A DNA stretch of 64,000 bases from Microvirga rosea (GTDB lineage Bacteria > Pseudomonadota > Alphaproteobacteria > Rhizobiales > Beijerinckiaceae), in the NCBI RefSeq assembly GCF_020595095.1, contig NZ_JAJDOP010000001.1, forward strand, positions 124,001 to 188,000. The letters are read 5' to 3'. The notes beneath the pieces are model-generated. The model saw only the letters and a program-made list of their open reading frames with translations. It made no database searches and was not told where the DNA came from. Within the stretch, counting starts at the first letter, position 1. Every line of letters starts with the position of its first letter. Shown here piece after piece: positions 17,815 to 27,616 of this stretch. A program made the position numbers and the translations under genes.

Positions 17815-18255
17815 ATGAACGACGAACGCCTCTTCACAGTCGCACGATCCTGCCTCGGCCGCCGCACCCGAAAGACGGCGGCGCTCTTGTCCCGGCACTA
17901 TGCTGCCCAGCTGCGTCACACGGGCCTGTCGGGCACGGAATTCGTCCTTCTCGTCACCATCGCCCAGGAGCCCGATATCTCGGTGGTCGCCCTTGCGGAC
18001 AAACTCGGCCTCGATCCGACGACCCTCGTCCGAAACGTGAAGCACGCCAGCGACCGCAGGCTCATCGCCGCCGCAGGCGGGCGCGGACGGGCCGGAAAGC
18101 GCCTGCGTCTCACCCTGGAGGGAGAAGAAGCGCTCAAGCGGGCGCTCGATGCCTGGGAAGAGGTCAACTCCGCTCTCGTCGCAAAGCTCGGTCCGGAGAA
18201 AGTCTCCGAAGGTTTGCGCTTCCTGCAAGCCTTGGAAGACCTCGTGAGGGCTTGA
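17815..18255 (+). CDS. MarR-family transcriptional regulator
   Basis: 146 residues, the normal MarR length. A winged helix-turn-helix covers about 38-105 (LSGTEFVLLVTIAQEPDISVV, then ADKLGLDPTTLVRNVKHASDR as the recognition region, and a basic wing GGRGRAGKRLRLT). Helical dimerisation segments lie at both ends. It is divergent from the ketoacyl synthase gene with a palindrome between them, suggesting local repression relieved by an unknown small molecule, perhaps a fatty acid or phenolic. Confidence 0.92.
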   Translation: MNDERLFTVARSCLGRRTRKTAALLSRHYAAQLRHTGLSGTEFVLLVTIAQEPDISVVALADKLGLDPTTLVRNVKHASDRRLIAAAGGRGRAGKRLRLTLEGEEALKRALDAWEEVNSALVAKLGPEKVSEGLRFLQALEDLVRA

Positions 18256-18380
18256 GGCCGGAAGCAGGGAAGCTGCTTCCCGGTGGGCCGCGACCAAAGT
18301 CCGAAGGAAGCGCCCTTGCGGGCCGCCGCGCTCTTTCCGTAAAGCTAGGATAAGAAGGTAGGAAGTTTGGGAGAAGCGCC

Positions 18381-20333
18381 ATGCAAGAGAAGATCTACGA
18401 CGTATCGCCTGAATGGAGCCGCCGCGCCTATCTGGACGATGCCGGCTACCAGGCCAAATACGCCGCCTCCATCAAGGACCCGACCGCCTTCTGGGCGGAA
18501 GAAGCCAAGCGCATCCATTGGTTCCGGGAACCGACCAGGATCAAGAACGTCAATTTCGGCCCCGGCGATGTTTCGATCCGCTGGTTCGAAGACGGCATCA
18601 CCAATGTCGCCTACAACTGCGTCGACCGGCATCTCGACACCCGCGGCGACCAGATCGCGATCATCTGGGAAGGCGACGATCCGTCCGAATCGAAGACGAT
18701 CACCTATCGCCAGCTGCATGACGAAGTCTGCCGGATGGCCAACGTCATGCGCAACCGGGGCGTCTCGAAGGGCGACCGGGTCACGATCTACATGCCGATG
18801 ATCCCCGAGGCCGCCTATGCGATGCTGGCCTGCGCGCGGCTCGGCGCGGTTCACTCCGTGGTGTTCGGCGGCTTCTCCCCCGACTCGCTCGCCGGGCGCA
18901 TCGAAGATGCGAAATCCGTCTTCGTGGTCACCGCGGACGAGGGCCTGCGCGGCGGCCGGAAGGTGCCGCTGAAGGAGAACGTGGACGCCGCCATCGCCCG
19001 CGTCGGCGGCGTCGAGCATGTGCTCGTGGTGCGCCGCACCGGCTCGCCCGTGAACATGGTCCCGGGCCGGGACGTCTATTACGACGAGGCGGCCCAGATG
19101 GTCACGGCCGATTGCCCCGTCGCGGAGATGAACGCGGAAGATCCGCTGTTCATCCTCTATACGTCCGGCTCCACCGGAAAGCCGAAGGGCGTGCTTCATA
19201 CGACCGGCGGCTATCTGGTGTGGGCGGGGCTCACGCATCAATACGTGTTCGATTACCATGACGGCGACATCTACTGGTGCACGGCGGATGTGGGCTGGGT
19301 GACGGGCCACACCTACATCGTCTACGGGCCTCTTTCGAACGGGGCGACGACGCTCATGTTCGAGGGCGTGCCCACCTATCCGTCGATCTCCCGCTTCTGG
19401 GACGTGATCGACAAGCACAACGTCAACATCTTCTACACGGCGCCGACCGCCATCCGCGCCCTGATGCAAGCGGGCGAGGAGCCCGTGCGGAAGACCTCGC
19501 GCAAATCCCTGCGCCTTCTCGGCTCGGTGGGCGAGCCGATCAATCCGGAAGCCTGGGAATGGTATCACCGGGTGGTCGGAGACGGCCGCTGCCCGATCGT
19601 CGACACCTGGTGGCAGACCGAAACCGGCGGCATTCTCATCACGCCGCTTCCGGGCGCGACGAAACTCAAGCCCGGTTCCGCGACGCTTCCGTTCTTCGGC
19701 GTCGTGCCGCAGGTCGTCGATTCCGAAGGCAAGGTGCTGGAGGGCGCGACGGAAGGCAATCTGGTGATCGCCGAATCCTGGCCGGGCCAGATGCGTACGG
19801 TCTACGGCGACCATGAGCGCTTCGTGCAGACCTACTTCTCCACCTATCCGGGCAAGTACTTCACGGGCGACGGCTGCCGCCGCGACCAGGACGGCTATTA
19901 CTGGATCACGGGACGCGTCGACGACGTGATCAACGTTTCCGGACATCGCATGGGAACGGCTGAAGTCGAATCCGCGCTCGTCGCTCATCCCAAGGTGTCG
20001 GAGGCGGCCGTGGTCGGTTATCCGCACGATATCAAGGGCCAGGGCATCTATGCCTATGTGACCCTCATGGCGGGCGAGCAGCCGTCGGAGGAGCTGCGCA
20101 AGGAGCTGGTCGCCTGGGTCCGCAAGGAGATCGGTCCCATCGCGTCGCCGGACCTGATCCAGTTCGCCCCGGGCCTGCCCAAGACCCGCTCGGGCAAGAT
20201 CATGCGCCGGATCCTGCGCAAGATCGCCGAGGACGAATACGGCAACCTCGGCGACACCTCGACCCTCGCCGATCCGACCGTGGTCGACGATCTGGTGACG
20301 AACCGCCAGAACAAGCGCACGCAGGCCGCATAG
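18381..20333 (+). CDS. acs: Acetyl-CoA synthetase
   Basis: 650 residues, full length. It activates acetate to acetyl-CoA through acetyl-AMP. The adenylate-forming P-loop [12 protein letters not shown] begins at Tyr260. WWQTETGG and the [23 protein letters not shown] hinge region are intact. The regulatory/catalytic lysine is Lys606 in [12 protein letters not shown], the residue acetylated by Pat-type enzymes. A candidate hairpin terminator follows. It is transcribed on its own, 125 bases after marR. Confidence 0.97.
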   Translation: MQEKIYDVSPEWSRRAYLDDAGYQAKYAASIKDPTAFWAEEAKRIHWFREPTRIKNVNFGPGDVSIRWFEDGITNVAYNCVDRHLDTRGDQIAIIWEGDDPSESKTITYRQLHDEVCRMANVMRNRGVSKGDRVTIYMPMIPEAAYAMLACARLGAVHSVVFGGFSPDSLAGRIEDAKSVFVVTADEGLRGGRKVPLKENVDAAIARVGGVEHVLVVRRTGSPVNMVPGRDVYYDEAAQMVTADCPVAEMNAEDPLFILYTSGSTGKPKGVLHTTGGYLVWAGLTHQYVFDYHDGDIYWCTADVGWVTGHTYIVYGPLSNGATTLMFEGVPTYPSISRFWDVIDKHNVNIFYTAPTAIRALMQAGEEPVRKTSRKSLRLLGSVGEPINPEAWEWYHRVVGDGRCPIVDTWWQTETGGILITPLPGATKLKPGSATLPFFGVVPQVVDSEGKVLEGATEGNLVIAESWPGQMRTVYGDHERFVQTYFSTYPGKYFTGDGCRRDQDGYYWITGRVDDVINVSGHRMGTAEVESALVAHPKVSEAAVVGYPHDIKGQGIYAYVTLMAGEQPSEELRKELVAWVRKEIGPIASPDLIQFAPGLPKTRSGKIMRRILRKIAEDEYGNLGDTSTLADPTVVDDLVTNRQNKRTQAA

Positions 20334-20344
20334 CGCCGTGGTCG

Positions 20345-20373
20345 ACGCCCTCTTCCCCCGGGGGAGAGGGCGT
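20345..20373 (+). terminator. Hairpin downstream of acs
   Basis: ACGCCCTCT at 20345-20353 pairs with AGAGGGCGT at 20365-20373 around a C-rich/G-rich loop that extends the stem. It lies 12 bases after the acs stop. There is no U-run, so it is a terminator-like hairpin rather than a textbook intrinsic terminator. Confidence 0.5.
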
Positions 20374-20382
20374 GGCGCTCGG

Positions 20383-20690
20383 TGTCATTCCGGGGCCGCG
20401 CAGCGGCGCCCGGAACCCATAACCACGACGAACTCCAAAAAGACGCAACGGCTGCCGTTGCTCCTTATCTCGAACCGTTAGCGGTTCTGGGTTCCGGACT
20501 TGCCTTGCGGCAATCCGGAATGACGGTGGTGCTCTGTCATTCCGGGGCGAGCATCAGCGAGAGCCCGGAACCCAGAACCGCTAACGTCCTCGGATGAAGA
20601 GCCATGGCAGCCGTTGCGTTCTCTTCTGGCACCCTCACCGTTTATGGATTCCGGGCCCGGCCTTCTGGGCCGCCCCCGAATGACGGTGTG
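20383..20690. repeat. Mosaic of palindromic extragenic repeats, copy A
   Basis: This gene-free stretch between acs and purH is built of short hairpin units that begin TCATTCCGGGG or end CCGGAATGACGG. Units: A1 20385-20460, with a GCGCAGCGGCGC stem and then AGACGCAACGGCTGCCGT; A2 20485-20526; A3 20535-20580, ending CCCGGAACCCAGAACCG; A4 20605-20625, an inverted partial copy of the A1 tail; and A5 20642-20687. The same units occur, partly inverted, at 60951-61232. This looks like a dispersed REP-like family. I see no gene in this interval. Confidence 0.85.
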
Positions 20691-20704
20691 GTGCGCGGTG
20701 CGCC

Positions 20705-22297
20705 TCAGTGCCGGAAATGCCGGTAGCCGGTGAAGACCATGGCGAGGCCGGCCTCGTCGGCGGCCCGGATGACCTCCTCATCGCGCATGGACCCGCCCGG
20801 CTGGATCACCGCGGTGGCTCCGGCCTCCGCGGCGGCCAGCAGGCCGTCGGCGAAGGGGAAGAACGCGTCCGACGCCACCACGGAACCCTTCGCGAGAGTT
20901 TCGGGCAGACCCGCGGCCTTCGCGGCCTCGGCGGCCTTCCACGCGGCGATACGGGAGGAATCGACCCGGCTCATCTGGCCCGCGCCGATGCCGACGGTCG
21001 CGCCGTCCTTGGCATACACGATGGCGTTCGACTTCACGTGCTTCGCGACCCGGAAGGCAAAGCGCATATCGGCGAGCTCGCGCTCCGTCGGCGCCCGCTT
21101 CGTCACCACCTTCAGGTCCATGGCCTCGACGACGGCGTTGTCCCGGTTCTGGGCCAGAAAGCCGCCCGCGACGGTACGCAGGGTCAAGCCTTCCTGGCGC
21201 GGATCGGGAAGGCTGCCGGCCAGCAGAAGCCGGAGATTTTTCTTGGCCGCCACGATGGCGATGGCCTCGTCCGAGGCATCCGGCGCAATGATGACCTCGG
21301 TGAAGATCTCGACGATGGCCTTGGCGGCGTCCGCATCGAGCGGCCGGTTCATGGCAACGATGCCGCCGAAAGCCGAGACCGGATCGCACCGCAGGGCCTT
21401 CTCGTAGGCGTCCCGCAGGGTCGTTCCCTCGGCAACGCCGCACGGATTGGCGTGCTTGACGATGACGATGGCGGCCGAGCGTTCGGGAGCGAACTCGGCG
21501 ACGGCCTCATAGGCCGCGTCCGTATCGTTGATGTTGTTGTAGGAAAGCTGCTTGCCCTGAACCTGGCGAGCGGTGGCGACGCCCGGACGCGCCTCGGGCG
21601 TGCGGTAGAACGCCGCCGACTGATGCGGGTTCTCACCATAGCGCAGAACTTCCGCGATCGTGCCGCCCAGTGCCCGGTAGGGCGGCGTCTCCTCCGCCAG
21701 TTCGGTGGCGAACCAGTTGGAGATCGCCGCATCATAGGCTGCCGTCCTGGCATAGGCTTTCTGGGCGAGCCGGCGGCGCAGGGTGAGGGTCACCGTGCCG
21801 TCATGGGCCGCAAGATCGTCGAGCACGGCCTGATAATCGGCGCCATCGACCACCACGGCCACGTCCCCGTGATTCTTCGCGGCGGCGCGGATCATGGCCG
21901 GTCCGCCGATATCGATGTTCTCGATGCAATCGTCGTAAGGCTTGCCTGCCGCGACCGTCGCCTCGAACGGGTAGAGATTCACGACCAAGAGGTCGATGGG
22001 CTCGATGCCGTGAGCCAGCATGGCGGCCTGGTGCTCCGGGTTCTCACGGATCCCGAGAAGCCCGCCATGAACCGCCGGATGGAGGGTCTTCACGCGACCA
22101 TCCATCATTTCCGGAAAGCCCGTGAGATCGCTCACGTCCTGAACCGCCAGGCCTGCTTCCTGCAGCGCCTTTTTCGTCCCGCCGGTGGAAACAAGCGCGA
22201 TTCCGCGCGCCGCGAGAGCGCGGGCGAAATCCACAAGGCCGGTCTTGTCGGAAACGGACAGAAGTGCGCGGGTCACGCGCTTGAGATCGCTCGGCAT
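20705..22297 (-). CDS. purH: Bifunctional AICAR formyltransferase / IMP cyclohydrolase
   Basis: About 530 residues. It carries out the last two steps of IMP synthesis. The N-terminal IMP cyclohydrolase domain begins [19 protein letters not shown] and contains STGGTKKAL. The C-terminal AICAR transformylase has [11 protein letters not shown] (catalytic Lys/His region), [13 protein letters not shown] and [11 protein letters not shown] prefer the ATG at 22297, which has a GGAG ribosome site about nine bases upstream; an ATG at 22312 would add five residues. It is the last gene of the minus-strand htpX-rsmB-heparinase-purH cluster. Confidence 0.96.
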   Translation of the reverse strand: MPSDLKRVTRALLSVSDKTGLVDFARALAARGIALVSTGGTKKALQEAGLAVQDVSDLTGFPEMMDGRVKTLHPAVHGGLLGIRENPEHQAAMLAHGIEPIDLLVVNLYPFEATVAAGKPYDDCIENIDIGGPAMIRAAAKNHGDVAVVVDGADYQAVLDDLAAHDGTVTLTLRRRLAQKAYARTAAYDAAISNWFATELAEETPPYRALGGTIAEVLRYGENPHQSAAFYRTPEARPGVATARQVQGKQLSYNNINDTDAAYEAVAEFAPERSAAIVIVKHANPCGVAEGTTLRDAYEKALRCDPVSAFGGIVAMNRPLDADAAKAIVEIFTEVIIAPDASDEAIAIVAAKKNLRLLLAGSLPDPRQEGLTLRTVAGGFLAQNRDNAVVEAMDLKVVTKRAPTERELADMRFAFRVAKHVKSNAIVYAKDGATVGIGAGQMSRVDSSRIAAWKAAEAAKAAGLPETLAKGSVVASDAFFPFADGLLAAAEAGATAVIQPGGSMRDEEVIRAADEAGLAMVFTGYRHFRH

Positions 22298-22471
22298 GGA
22301 CGGCCGCTCCATTCAGGCATTTTCGGGCGGCCGAGGCCTGGCTCACCGTATGAAAATGCGACCACGAAAAGGCGAGAGCCGGCTCCGCCCGGGGCAAGGC
22401 CAGCTCTGCCGGATTGTGCGGGCGCGATAGCACGAGCGGACCATGATGGAAACCGCAGGGCTGCTCGAATT

Positions 22472-24235
22472 TCAGGCCTGATCCGAGACAGGCTCGACCG
22501 TCGGCGGCGGTGCGGGATTGAAACTGCGGGCCAGACGCTCGAACCGCCAGCGGACGGACGGCGTCTCGCTCGGGCGGAAAGCCAGAACGATCTGCTCCGT
22601 CCGGCGCATGCCGTCGGGGACCGCGAGGAAAATGCTGTCCTCGACGAAGGCCTCTCCCGGACTGGCGGAAAACTGCCAGGCCTCCCGATTGGGGAGCACA
22701 AGCATGACCACCCGTCCGCCCTGGGCGCGGCTGGCCCTGATGCCGGGGGCGAGATGAAAGCGGATGATCGCCTCGCGGGATGCGGAACTTCCCTCTCCCC
22801 AGAACAGATCCTCGCCTTCCAACCGGTCGCCGGCAGGAAAAAGCTGCATCCTGCGTTCGTGGGTGAGCCCGAAACGGCGCAGGAAACCGTCATGGCTCGC
22901 GCTCAGCGTTTGCACGTGATCCCGCTCGCCGCGCTCGGCCACCACCCGCTGGGGACCGGTCACCACCACCGGGCCGATCCGGCGCAGGAGGAAGCTCGCG
23001 GCCGCCCGGTCGAGCCAGTTCCCACGAATGCCGGCGATCTGGCAGGACGAGGCATCGTCGATGGACGCGGTCGAATGGGCGACCGTTGAACGGGACGCCT
23101 GGAGGATCGCGTCATTGGCGATGCGCGGCGTTCCGCAATTGACCACGATGCGCTGCGAGCCGCTGGAGAACTCGAAGGACAGGCAGCCTGCGCAGGCCTG
23201 CGTCGACAAGGCCGGCGCCGGCGGTGCGCCTACGTCGGCGACGAGGAGGGTATGACCGGCCTCGAAGCGCTCGTAGCCGGACCGTGCCGCATGGTGGATC
23301 GGCTGGCTGCGCATGTCGTCATAGGTCAGAAGGGTCGCGAGATGGTCGGCGGCCGTCACGCCCATGCCGTTGAAATGGGACAGGGTGCCGTCGCCGTGCC
23401 GGAACAGGCGAACCATCGGCAGCATGCGATCGATGGCATGGAGCAGCGCTTCCGGCGTGTCCACCTCGCGGCTTGCGAACATCTGGCGCAGAGGCAGCAG
23501 GTCGAACAGGAGATCGACGAGGACGCGCGGATTGCGGCTGGCATGTCCCCCGTCCGCCAGCACCTGCCGGTCGAGTTCCCGCACGAGAAGGCGGGTTGCC
23601 CGGCGCAGGGTCTTGTCGAGACCCTCGCAACAGAGGCCCGCATAGCAAAGCGCGATGGCCGCCATGAGCTGCTGTTGCGGTAGAGCCCCGGCGCGCACAT
23701 GACGCTCCAGGTCCCGCACGGCGGCGCCGATGATTTTGAGGAAGCGGTGATAGAAGCTGTGATCCGCCCCTTCGAGAATGAGCGGCGACTGGCTGATCAG
23801 GGAAATCAGCCGCCGGGCCATGACCTGGGTATCGCAGGCCACGCGCCTGTCTCCGACCCGGGACGACACGAACTCGTCCACCAGCGAACGGGCATTGGCC
23901 TGGGCGAGGGCAGTTCCGGCCGCCCGCAGATGCCGAAGCCAGCCGAAGCCGTAGAGGGCCTCGGCCCAGGCACGGCTCGGCGGCACGAAGCCGAAAGGCG
24001 AGCGTCCGCTCGTGGTGATGGCGCGCCCGGCAAACGCGAAGAAGCCGGAATAGATGTCCGTTGCGATCGTCGGATCGGCCGTGCGCAGGTCCTGGGGGGC
24101 GAAAAGAAGCCGCGTGGGCGTCGGCGCTCCGACCAGGATCTTGGATGTGCTCCAAACGAAGGCTTCGCGCATGGCGCGGCCTGCCTCGCGGACGGCAAGA
24201 CCATAAAGACGCCAGCGGTCTGGCCCCCAATCCAC
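22472..24235 (-). CDS. Heparinase II/III-family protein
   Basis: 587 residues. An N-terminal alpha-helical toroid-like half (to about 330) is followed by the beta-rich Hepar_II_III domain. That domain carries the signature around STVAHSTASIDDASSCQI, where His/Ser/Asp residues are conserved. The family cleaves uronic-acid polysaccharides in characterised members. The copies found between rsmB and purH in many Alphaproteobacteria have no assigned substrate. No signal peptide is evident, and neighbours are housekeeping genes, so a role other than scavenging of external glycosaminoglycan should be considered. Confidence 0.85.
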   Translation of the reverse strand: MDWGPDRWRLYGLAVREAGRAMREAFVWSTSKILVGAPTPTRLLFAPQDLRTADPTIATDIYSGFFAFAGRAITTSGRSPFGFVPPSRAWAEALYGFGWLRHLRAAGTALAQANARSLVDEFVSSRVGDRRVACDTQVMARRLISLISQSPLILEGADHSFYHRFLKIIGAAVRDLERHVRAGALPQQQLMAAIALCYAGLCCEGLDKTLRRATRLLVRELDRQVLADGGHASRNPRVLVDLLFDLLPLRQMFASREVDTPEALLHAIDRMLPMVRLFRHGDGTLSHFNGMGVTAADHLATLLTYDDMRSQPIHHAARSGYERFEAGHTLLVADVGAPPAPALSTQACAGCLSFEFSSGSQRIVVNCGTPRIANDAILQASRSTVAHSTASIDDASSCQIAGIRGNWLDRAAASFLLRRIGPVVVTGPQRVVAERGERDHVQTLSASHDGFLRRFGLTHERRMQLFPAGDRLEGEDLFWGEGSSASREAIIRFHLAPGIRASRAQGGRVVMLVLPNREAWQFSASPGEAFVEDSIFLAVPDGMRRTEQIVLAFRPSETPSVRWRFERLARSFNPAPPPTVEPVSDQA

Positions 24236-24444
24236 GCGCGCCGCTCCTCTTGTTTAGGTCACGTTAACGATCGCCCAGGGAAGAAATGCTCGCCGTTAGG
24301 TTAATATCGAGTAACCAGCCACCATCGAATCGGTGGGTCTTTGGAGAGTGCGGGCGAATTTGAACGGCCGGCGGCCGGTTCCGTGACAATATCCTCAACG
24401 GCCCCTTAATAGGGACCGCCGAAACAGCCAGGGCTGTCGTTACG

Positions 24445-25773
24445 TCAGATTTGCCCCTGCTTCATGAAGCGCGCGGCGAAGAATCCGTCGAGACCGCCGC
24501 GGTCGCCGCCGGGATTCGCCAAATGGTACGGCAGGGTCCTCAGGTCGCCTTGTTCGGTCAGGCACTCGGCGAGGTTGCCGATTTCGGTGGCCTCGATCGG
24601 AACGCGAACGAAGTCCGGATGGCGGGCCAGGAACTCTTCCGCCTGCCGCTCTCCTTCCTCCGCTTCAAGGGAACAGGTGCAATACACCAGCCGCCCTTTT
24701 TCCTTCAGCAGCAAGGCCGCCTTGTCGAGAAGCCGCGTCTGCAGCCCGGTGAGCTTCGCAATGTCCTGTTCGGTCTTGGTCCAGGGAACATCCGGATGGC
24801 GGCGAATGGTGCCTGTCGCCGAGCAGGGAGCATCGAGCAGGATGGCATCGAAGGGGGGTGCTTCGAGCTTTTCGGCGTCCACGGCCAGAGTCTGCGCCCG
24901 CAGGCCGAGACGTTCGAGATTCTCCTCAAGCCGTTTCAGGCGCCGGGCCGAGCGGTCGACGGCCAGAACGTCCGCGCCGGCGGCGGCAAGCTGCGCCGTC
25001 TTGCCGCCGGGCGCGGCGCACAGATCAGCCACCCGCTCGCCGGGGGCGACCCGGAGCAGGCGAGCCGGCAGGGCCGCGGCCGCGTCCTGCACCCACCATT
25101 CCCCTTCCCCATAGCCAGGAAGGTCACGGATCGCGGTGCGATCCGTCAGCCGGACGCTCCCGGTGGGCAGAACCAGGCCTTCGACCTTTTCGGCCCACAG
25201 GGCTGGATCGCTCTTCACGGTCAGATCGACCGATGCGGTTGAGCGATGGGCTTCGGCGATGCGGGCCGCCGTCTCCTCGCCGTACTGGGCGGTCCATCGC
25301 CGTTCGAGCCAATCGGGCGTGTCGAGCCAGGGATCCTGTGCCGCCAGGATTGCGTCACGCTCGCGCGCCACCCGCCGCAGCACCGCATTGATCAGGCCAC
25401 CGGCGTGCCGGAGACGGTGGTCGTCCTGGGCCAGTTGCACGGCCGTATCGACGGCCGCATGGTCCGGAACGTCGAGAAACAGGATCTGGGCAGCCCCGAT
25501 CGCCAGAAGATGCAGCAGGCGCTCGTCCCGGGTGCCCTTCGCGAGCCTTTCGCGCAGGGCCCAGCCAAGGGTGCCGAGTCGCCGGAACGTCACGATGGCA
25601 ATTGCGCGGGCAAGGGCCTCGTCCCGGGCCGAAAGACGCTCCTCCGGGGCCAGTTCCTCCAGGACGTCATCCAGGGGAACCCGGCGCTTCAAGGTCTCGG
25701 TCACGGCTTTCCAGGCGAGGCGACGGGAGCCCAGGCCCGATTGTTGGGTATCGGTCGAATCCACGTCGCTCAT
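24445..25773 (-). CDS. rsmB: 16S rRNA (cytosine-5) methyltransferase RsmB family
   Basis: 442 residues from the ATG at 25773. An N-terminal NusB-like RNA-binding domain (about 15-140, [12 protein letters not shown]) precedes a Rossmann methyltransferase. SAM site [23 protein letters not shown]; catalytic cysteines Cys317 in [15 protein letters not shown] and Cys367 in VYCTCSLE, the pair expected for m5C enzymes. The chosen ATG overlaps the htpX stop as ATGA; an upstream in-frame start at 25806 would run into htpX and is not needed. Confidence 0.94.
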   Translation of the reverse strand: MSDVDSTDTQQSGLGSRRLAWKAVTETLKRRVPLDDVLEELAPEERLSARDEALARAIAIVTFRRLGTLGWALRERLAKGTRDERLLHLLAIGAAQILFLDVPDHAAVDTAVQLAQDDHRLRHAGGLINAVLRRVARERDAILAAQDPWLDTPDWLERRWTAQYGEETAARIAEAHRSTASVDLTVKSDPALWAEKVEGLVLPTGSVRLTDRTAIRDLPGYGEGEWWVQDAAAALPARLLRVAPGERVADLCAAPGGKTAQLAAAGADVLAVDRSARRLKRLEENLERLGLRAQTLAVDAEKLEAPPFDAILLDAPCSATGTIRRHPDVPWTKTEQDIAKLTGLQTRLLDKAALLLKEKGRLVYCTCSLEAEEGERQAEEFLARHPDFVRVPIEATEIGNLAECLTEQGDLRTLPYHLANPGGDRGGLDGFFAARFMKQGQI

Positions 25774-26708
25774 CCCCACGGCCCCCGGCGCGCGCCGGTA
25801 TTCCATGGGCTCGACGAAGCCGTACGGGTGAAGCCTCCGGGCGTCGGTGCCGCGGTCGGCGGCACCGGTCCCATCTCCTGGGCGAGCGCCTGGAGAGCGG
25901 CGATGCGGTTCTCGGTTGCGGGGTGGGTCGAAAAGAGATTGTCCATGCCTCGGCCTGACAAGGGGTTGATGATGAAGAGGGGCGCGGTCGCCGGATGGCG
26001 CTCCGCATCCATGTTGGGAACCTGGGCGACGCCGCCGGCGATCTTCGCCAAGGCGGAAGCGAGCGCCATCGGCTGACCGACGATCAGTGCGCCCATGCGG
26101 TCGGCATCGTATTCGCGGGAGCGGCTGATGGCCATCTGCAGGATCATGGCCGCAAGGGGGGCGATCAGCGCCGTCAGCAGCATGACGATCGCGTTCGGCC
26201 GCTCATCTCCCCGCCCGCCGAACAGAAAGCCGAATTGCGCCAGGCTCGCGATGGCGCCCGCGACGGTGGCGCTCACGGTCATGATGAGCGTGTCGCGGTT
26301 CTTGATGTGGGCCAGCTCATGGGCGATCACGCCGGCCACCTCGTTCGGGGTCAGCATGTCGAGAAGGCCCGTGGTGGCGGCGACCGCCGCATTCTGCGGG
26401 TTGCGCCCGGTCGCGAAGGCGTTGGGCTGCGGATTCTGGATAACGTAGACCCGCGGCATGGGAAGCTCCGCCCGCTGGGCGAGATCACGGACCATGCGAA
26501 CGAGATCGGGCGCCGTGCGCTCGTCGACCTCGATCGCCTGATGGGCCGACAGAGCAAGCCGGTCCGAATTCCAGTACGCGTAAAGATTCGTCGCCACCGC
26601 CAGCCCCAGAGCGATCAGCATGCCGGTCCCGCCGCCGAGCAGATAGCCGACGACGCCGAACAGGGCGGTCAACGCCGCCAGCAGCATTCCGGTCTTGACG
26701 GTATTCAT
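25770..26708 (-). CDS. htpX: Membrane zinc metalloprotease HtpX
   Basis: 312 residues. Inner-membrane M48 protease for quality control of membrane proteins. Two N-terminal helices (about 7-45) are followed by the zinc site HELAHIKN (His130, Glu131, His134) with the third ligand in [10 protein letters not shown]. Two more helices lie between. The ATG at 26708 has a GGAGA ribosome site; the longer frame to 26720 starts at GTG. A sigma-32-like promoter lies about 60 bases upstream. The stop overlaps the rsmB start by four bases, so the two genes are co-translated. Confidence 0.95.
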   Translation of the reverse strand: MNTVKTGMLLAALTALFGVVGYLLGGGTGMLIALGLAVATNLYAYWNSDRLALSAHQAIEVDERTAPDLVRMVRDLAQRAELPMPRVYVIQNPQPNAFATGRNPQNAAVAATTGLLDMLTPNEVAGVIAHELAHIKNRDTLIMTVSATVAGAIASLAQFGFLFGGRGDERPNAIVMLLTALIAPLAAMILQMAISRSREYDADRMGALIVGQPMALASALAKIAGGVAQVPNMDAERHPATAPLFIINPLSGRGMDNLFSTHPATENRIAALQALAQEMGPVPPTAAPTPGGFTRTASSSPWNTGARRGPWG

Positions 26709-26767
26709 CGCAGTCTCCACGTCCTCTGGAATGGGGCAAACCCCGGCGCATCTCCCTCACGGGTGCT

Positions 26768-26796
26768 ATGTGGGGATGCGAGGAACCACACCCAAG
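26768..26796 (-). promoter_or_regulatory. Candidate sigma-32 (RpoH) promoter of htpX
   Basis: On the minus strand CTTGGGT (26796-26790), a 14-base spacer, then CCCCACAT (26775-26768) match the heat-shock consensus of CTTGAAA and CCCCATNT. The predicted start would give a leader of about 50 bases before the htpX ATG at 26708. htpX is a heat-shock gene in other proteobacteria. Confidence 0.5.
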
Positions 26797-26834
26797 GTCT
26801 CGCCGATCTTCCGCCGAACAGGTAAGAGCCTTCC

Positions 26835-27071
26835 ATGAGCACGAATGACATCCCCGATACAAGCCGTGACGATCGTCCTGCAGGTGCGGCTCCCGGCAAA
26901 CCCCTGTCCCCCGCGGCCGAACGGGCCCTTCGGGAGGCCGAGGAGCGGCGGCGGGAGATCGACGCGAAGGCGGCCGATCTGGCGAAGCAGAAGGAGCATC
27001 GCGGCCGTGGCGGTCTCGAGCCCGTTCGCTACGAGGATTGGGAAGTGAAGGGTCTCGCGACCGATTTTTAA
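26835..27071 (+). CDS. DUF1674 protein, succinate dehydrogenase assembly factor 4 homologue
   Basis: 78 residues. A polar, disordered helix-rich N-terminal part (ALREAEERRREIDAKAADLA) ends in the highly conserved DUF1674 block, GLEPVRYEDWEVKGLATDF. In eukaryotes this family (Sdh8/SDHAF4) protects the flavinated SdhA subunit before complex II assembly. The bacterial role is inferred from that homology. It is divergent from htpX across a 126-base gap and is not next to sdh genes. Confidence 0.92.
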   Translation: MSTNDIPDTSRDDRPAGAAPGKPLSPAAERALREAEERRREIDAKAADLAKQKEHRGRGGLEPVRYEDWEVKGLATDF

Positions 27072-27088
27072 AAAATTTTCGGTGGCCA

Positions 27089-27115
27089 TGTCACATTCGG
27101 GGATGGTGTCTCGTC
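27089..27115 (+). promoter_or_regulatory. ECF41 sigma-factor target promoter
   Basis: TGTCACA at 27089-27095, exactly 16 bases, then CGTC at 27112-27115. This reproduces the known ECF41 promoter pattern with the correct spacing. It sits 40 bases upstream of the ATG of the carboxymuconolactone-decarboxylase-like gene, the gene ECF41 factors typically control. An AAGGAG ribosome site follows. Confidence 0.88.
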
Positions 27116-27154
27116 TTTGCTCCGTAAGCTTGAACTTCCAAGGAGAAGACGACG

Positions 27155-27616
27155 ATGAAACCCCGGTTGAATCTCTTCAAGGTCGGCGCAGCCCCCATGA
27201 AGGCCATGCTCGATCTCTCGGACTATGTGCAGAATTGCGGCCTTGAGAAGAGCCTCATGGAGCTCGTGAAGATCCGCGCCTCCCAGATCAACGGCTGCGC
27301 CTTCTGCCTCCACATGCATACCCGGGATGCCCGCGCCAACGGAGAAACCGAGGAGCGCATCTATCTCCTCGATGCATGGCGGGAATCGCCCCTCTACAGC
27401 GACCGTGAGCGGGCGGCCCTGGCCTGGACCGAAGCCCTGACCTCGGTCGCCCAGTCCCGCGCGCCGGATGCGGATTACGGACGCCTCGCCGCTCATTTCA
27501 CCGAGGAAGAGCAGGTCAAGCTGACCCTGGCCATCGCCACCATCAATGCCTGGAACCAGATCAATGTCGGTTTCAGGTCGATCCATCCGGTTCGGTCGAG
27601 CCGTGCCGCAGCATAA
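27155..27616 (+). CDS. Carboxymuconolactone decarboxylase/AhpD-like protein
   Basis: 153 residues. The AhpD fold core holds the redox motif CAFCLHMH (Cys48, Cys51, His55) in the order E..CxxCxxxH, typical of alkylhydroperoxidase-like members. These proteins reduce peroxides or act in detoxification; the in vivo substrate is unknown. It is the standard partner of ECF41 sigma factors. Here it follows the ECF41 promoter and its 3' end overlaps the start of the sigma gene by 14 bases, so the sigma factor would activate its own operon. Confidence 0.94.
   Translation: MKPRLNLFKVGAAPMKAMLDLSDYVQNCGLEKSLMELVKIRASQINGCAFCLHMHTRDARANGETEERIYLLDAWRESPLYSDRERAALAWTEALTSVAQSRAPDADYGRLAAHFTEEEQVKLTLAIATINAWNQINVGFRSIHPVRSSRAAA

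Noticed and set aside
20708-23089. A 793-codon plus-strand frame
   Set aside because: Antisense to purH and the heparinase-like gene, both well supported; composition artefact.
25774-25806. A longer start for rsmB
   Set aside because: It would overlap htpX by 37 bases, whereas the ATG at 25773 gives a standard ATGA overlap and a normal-length protein.
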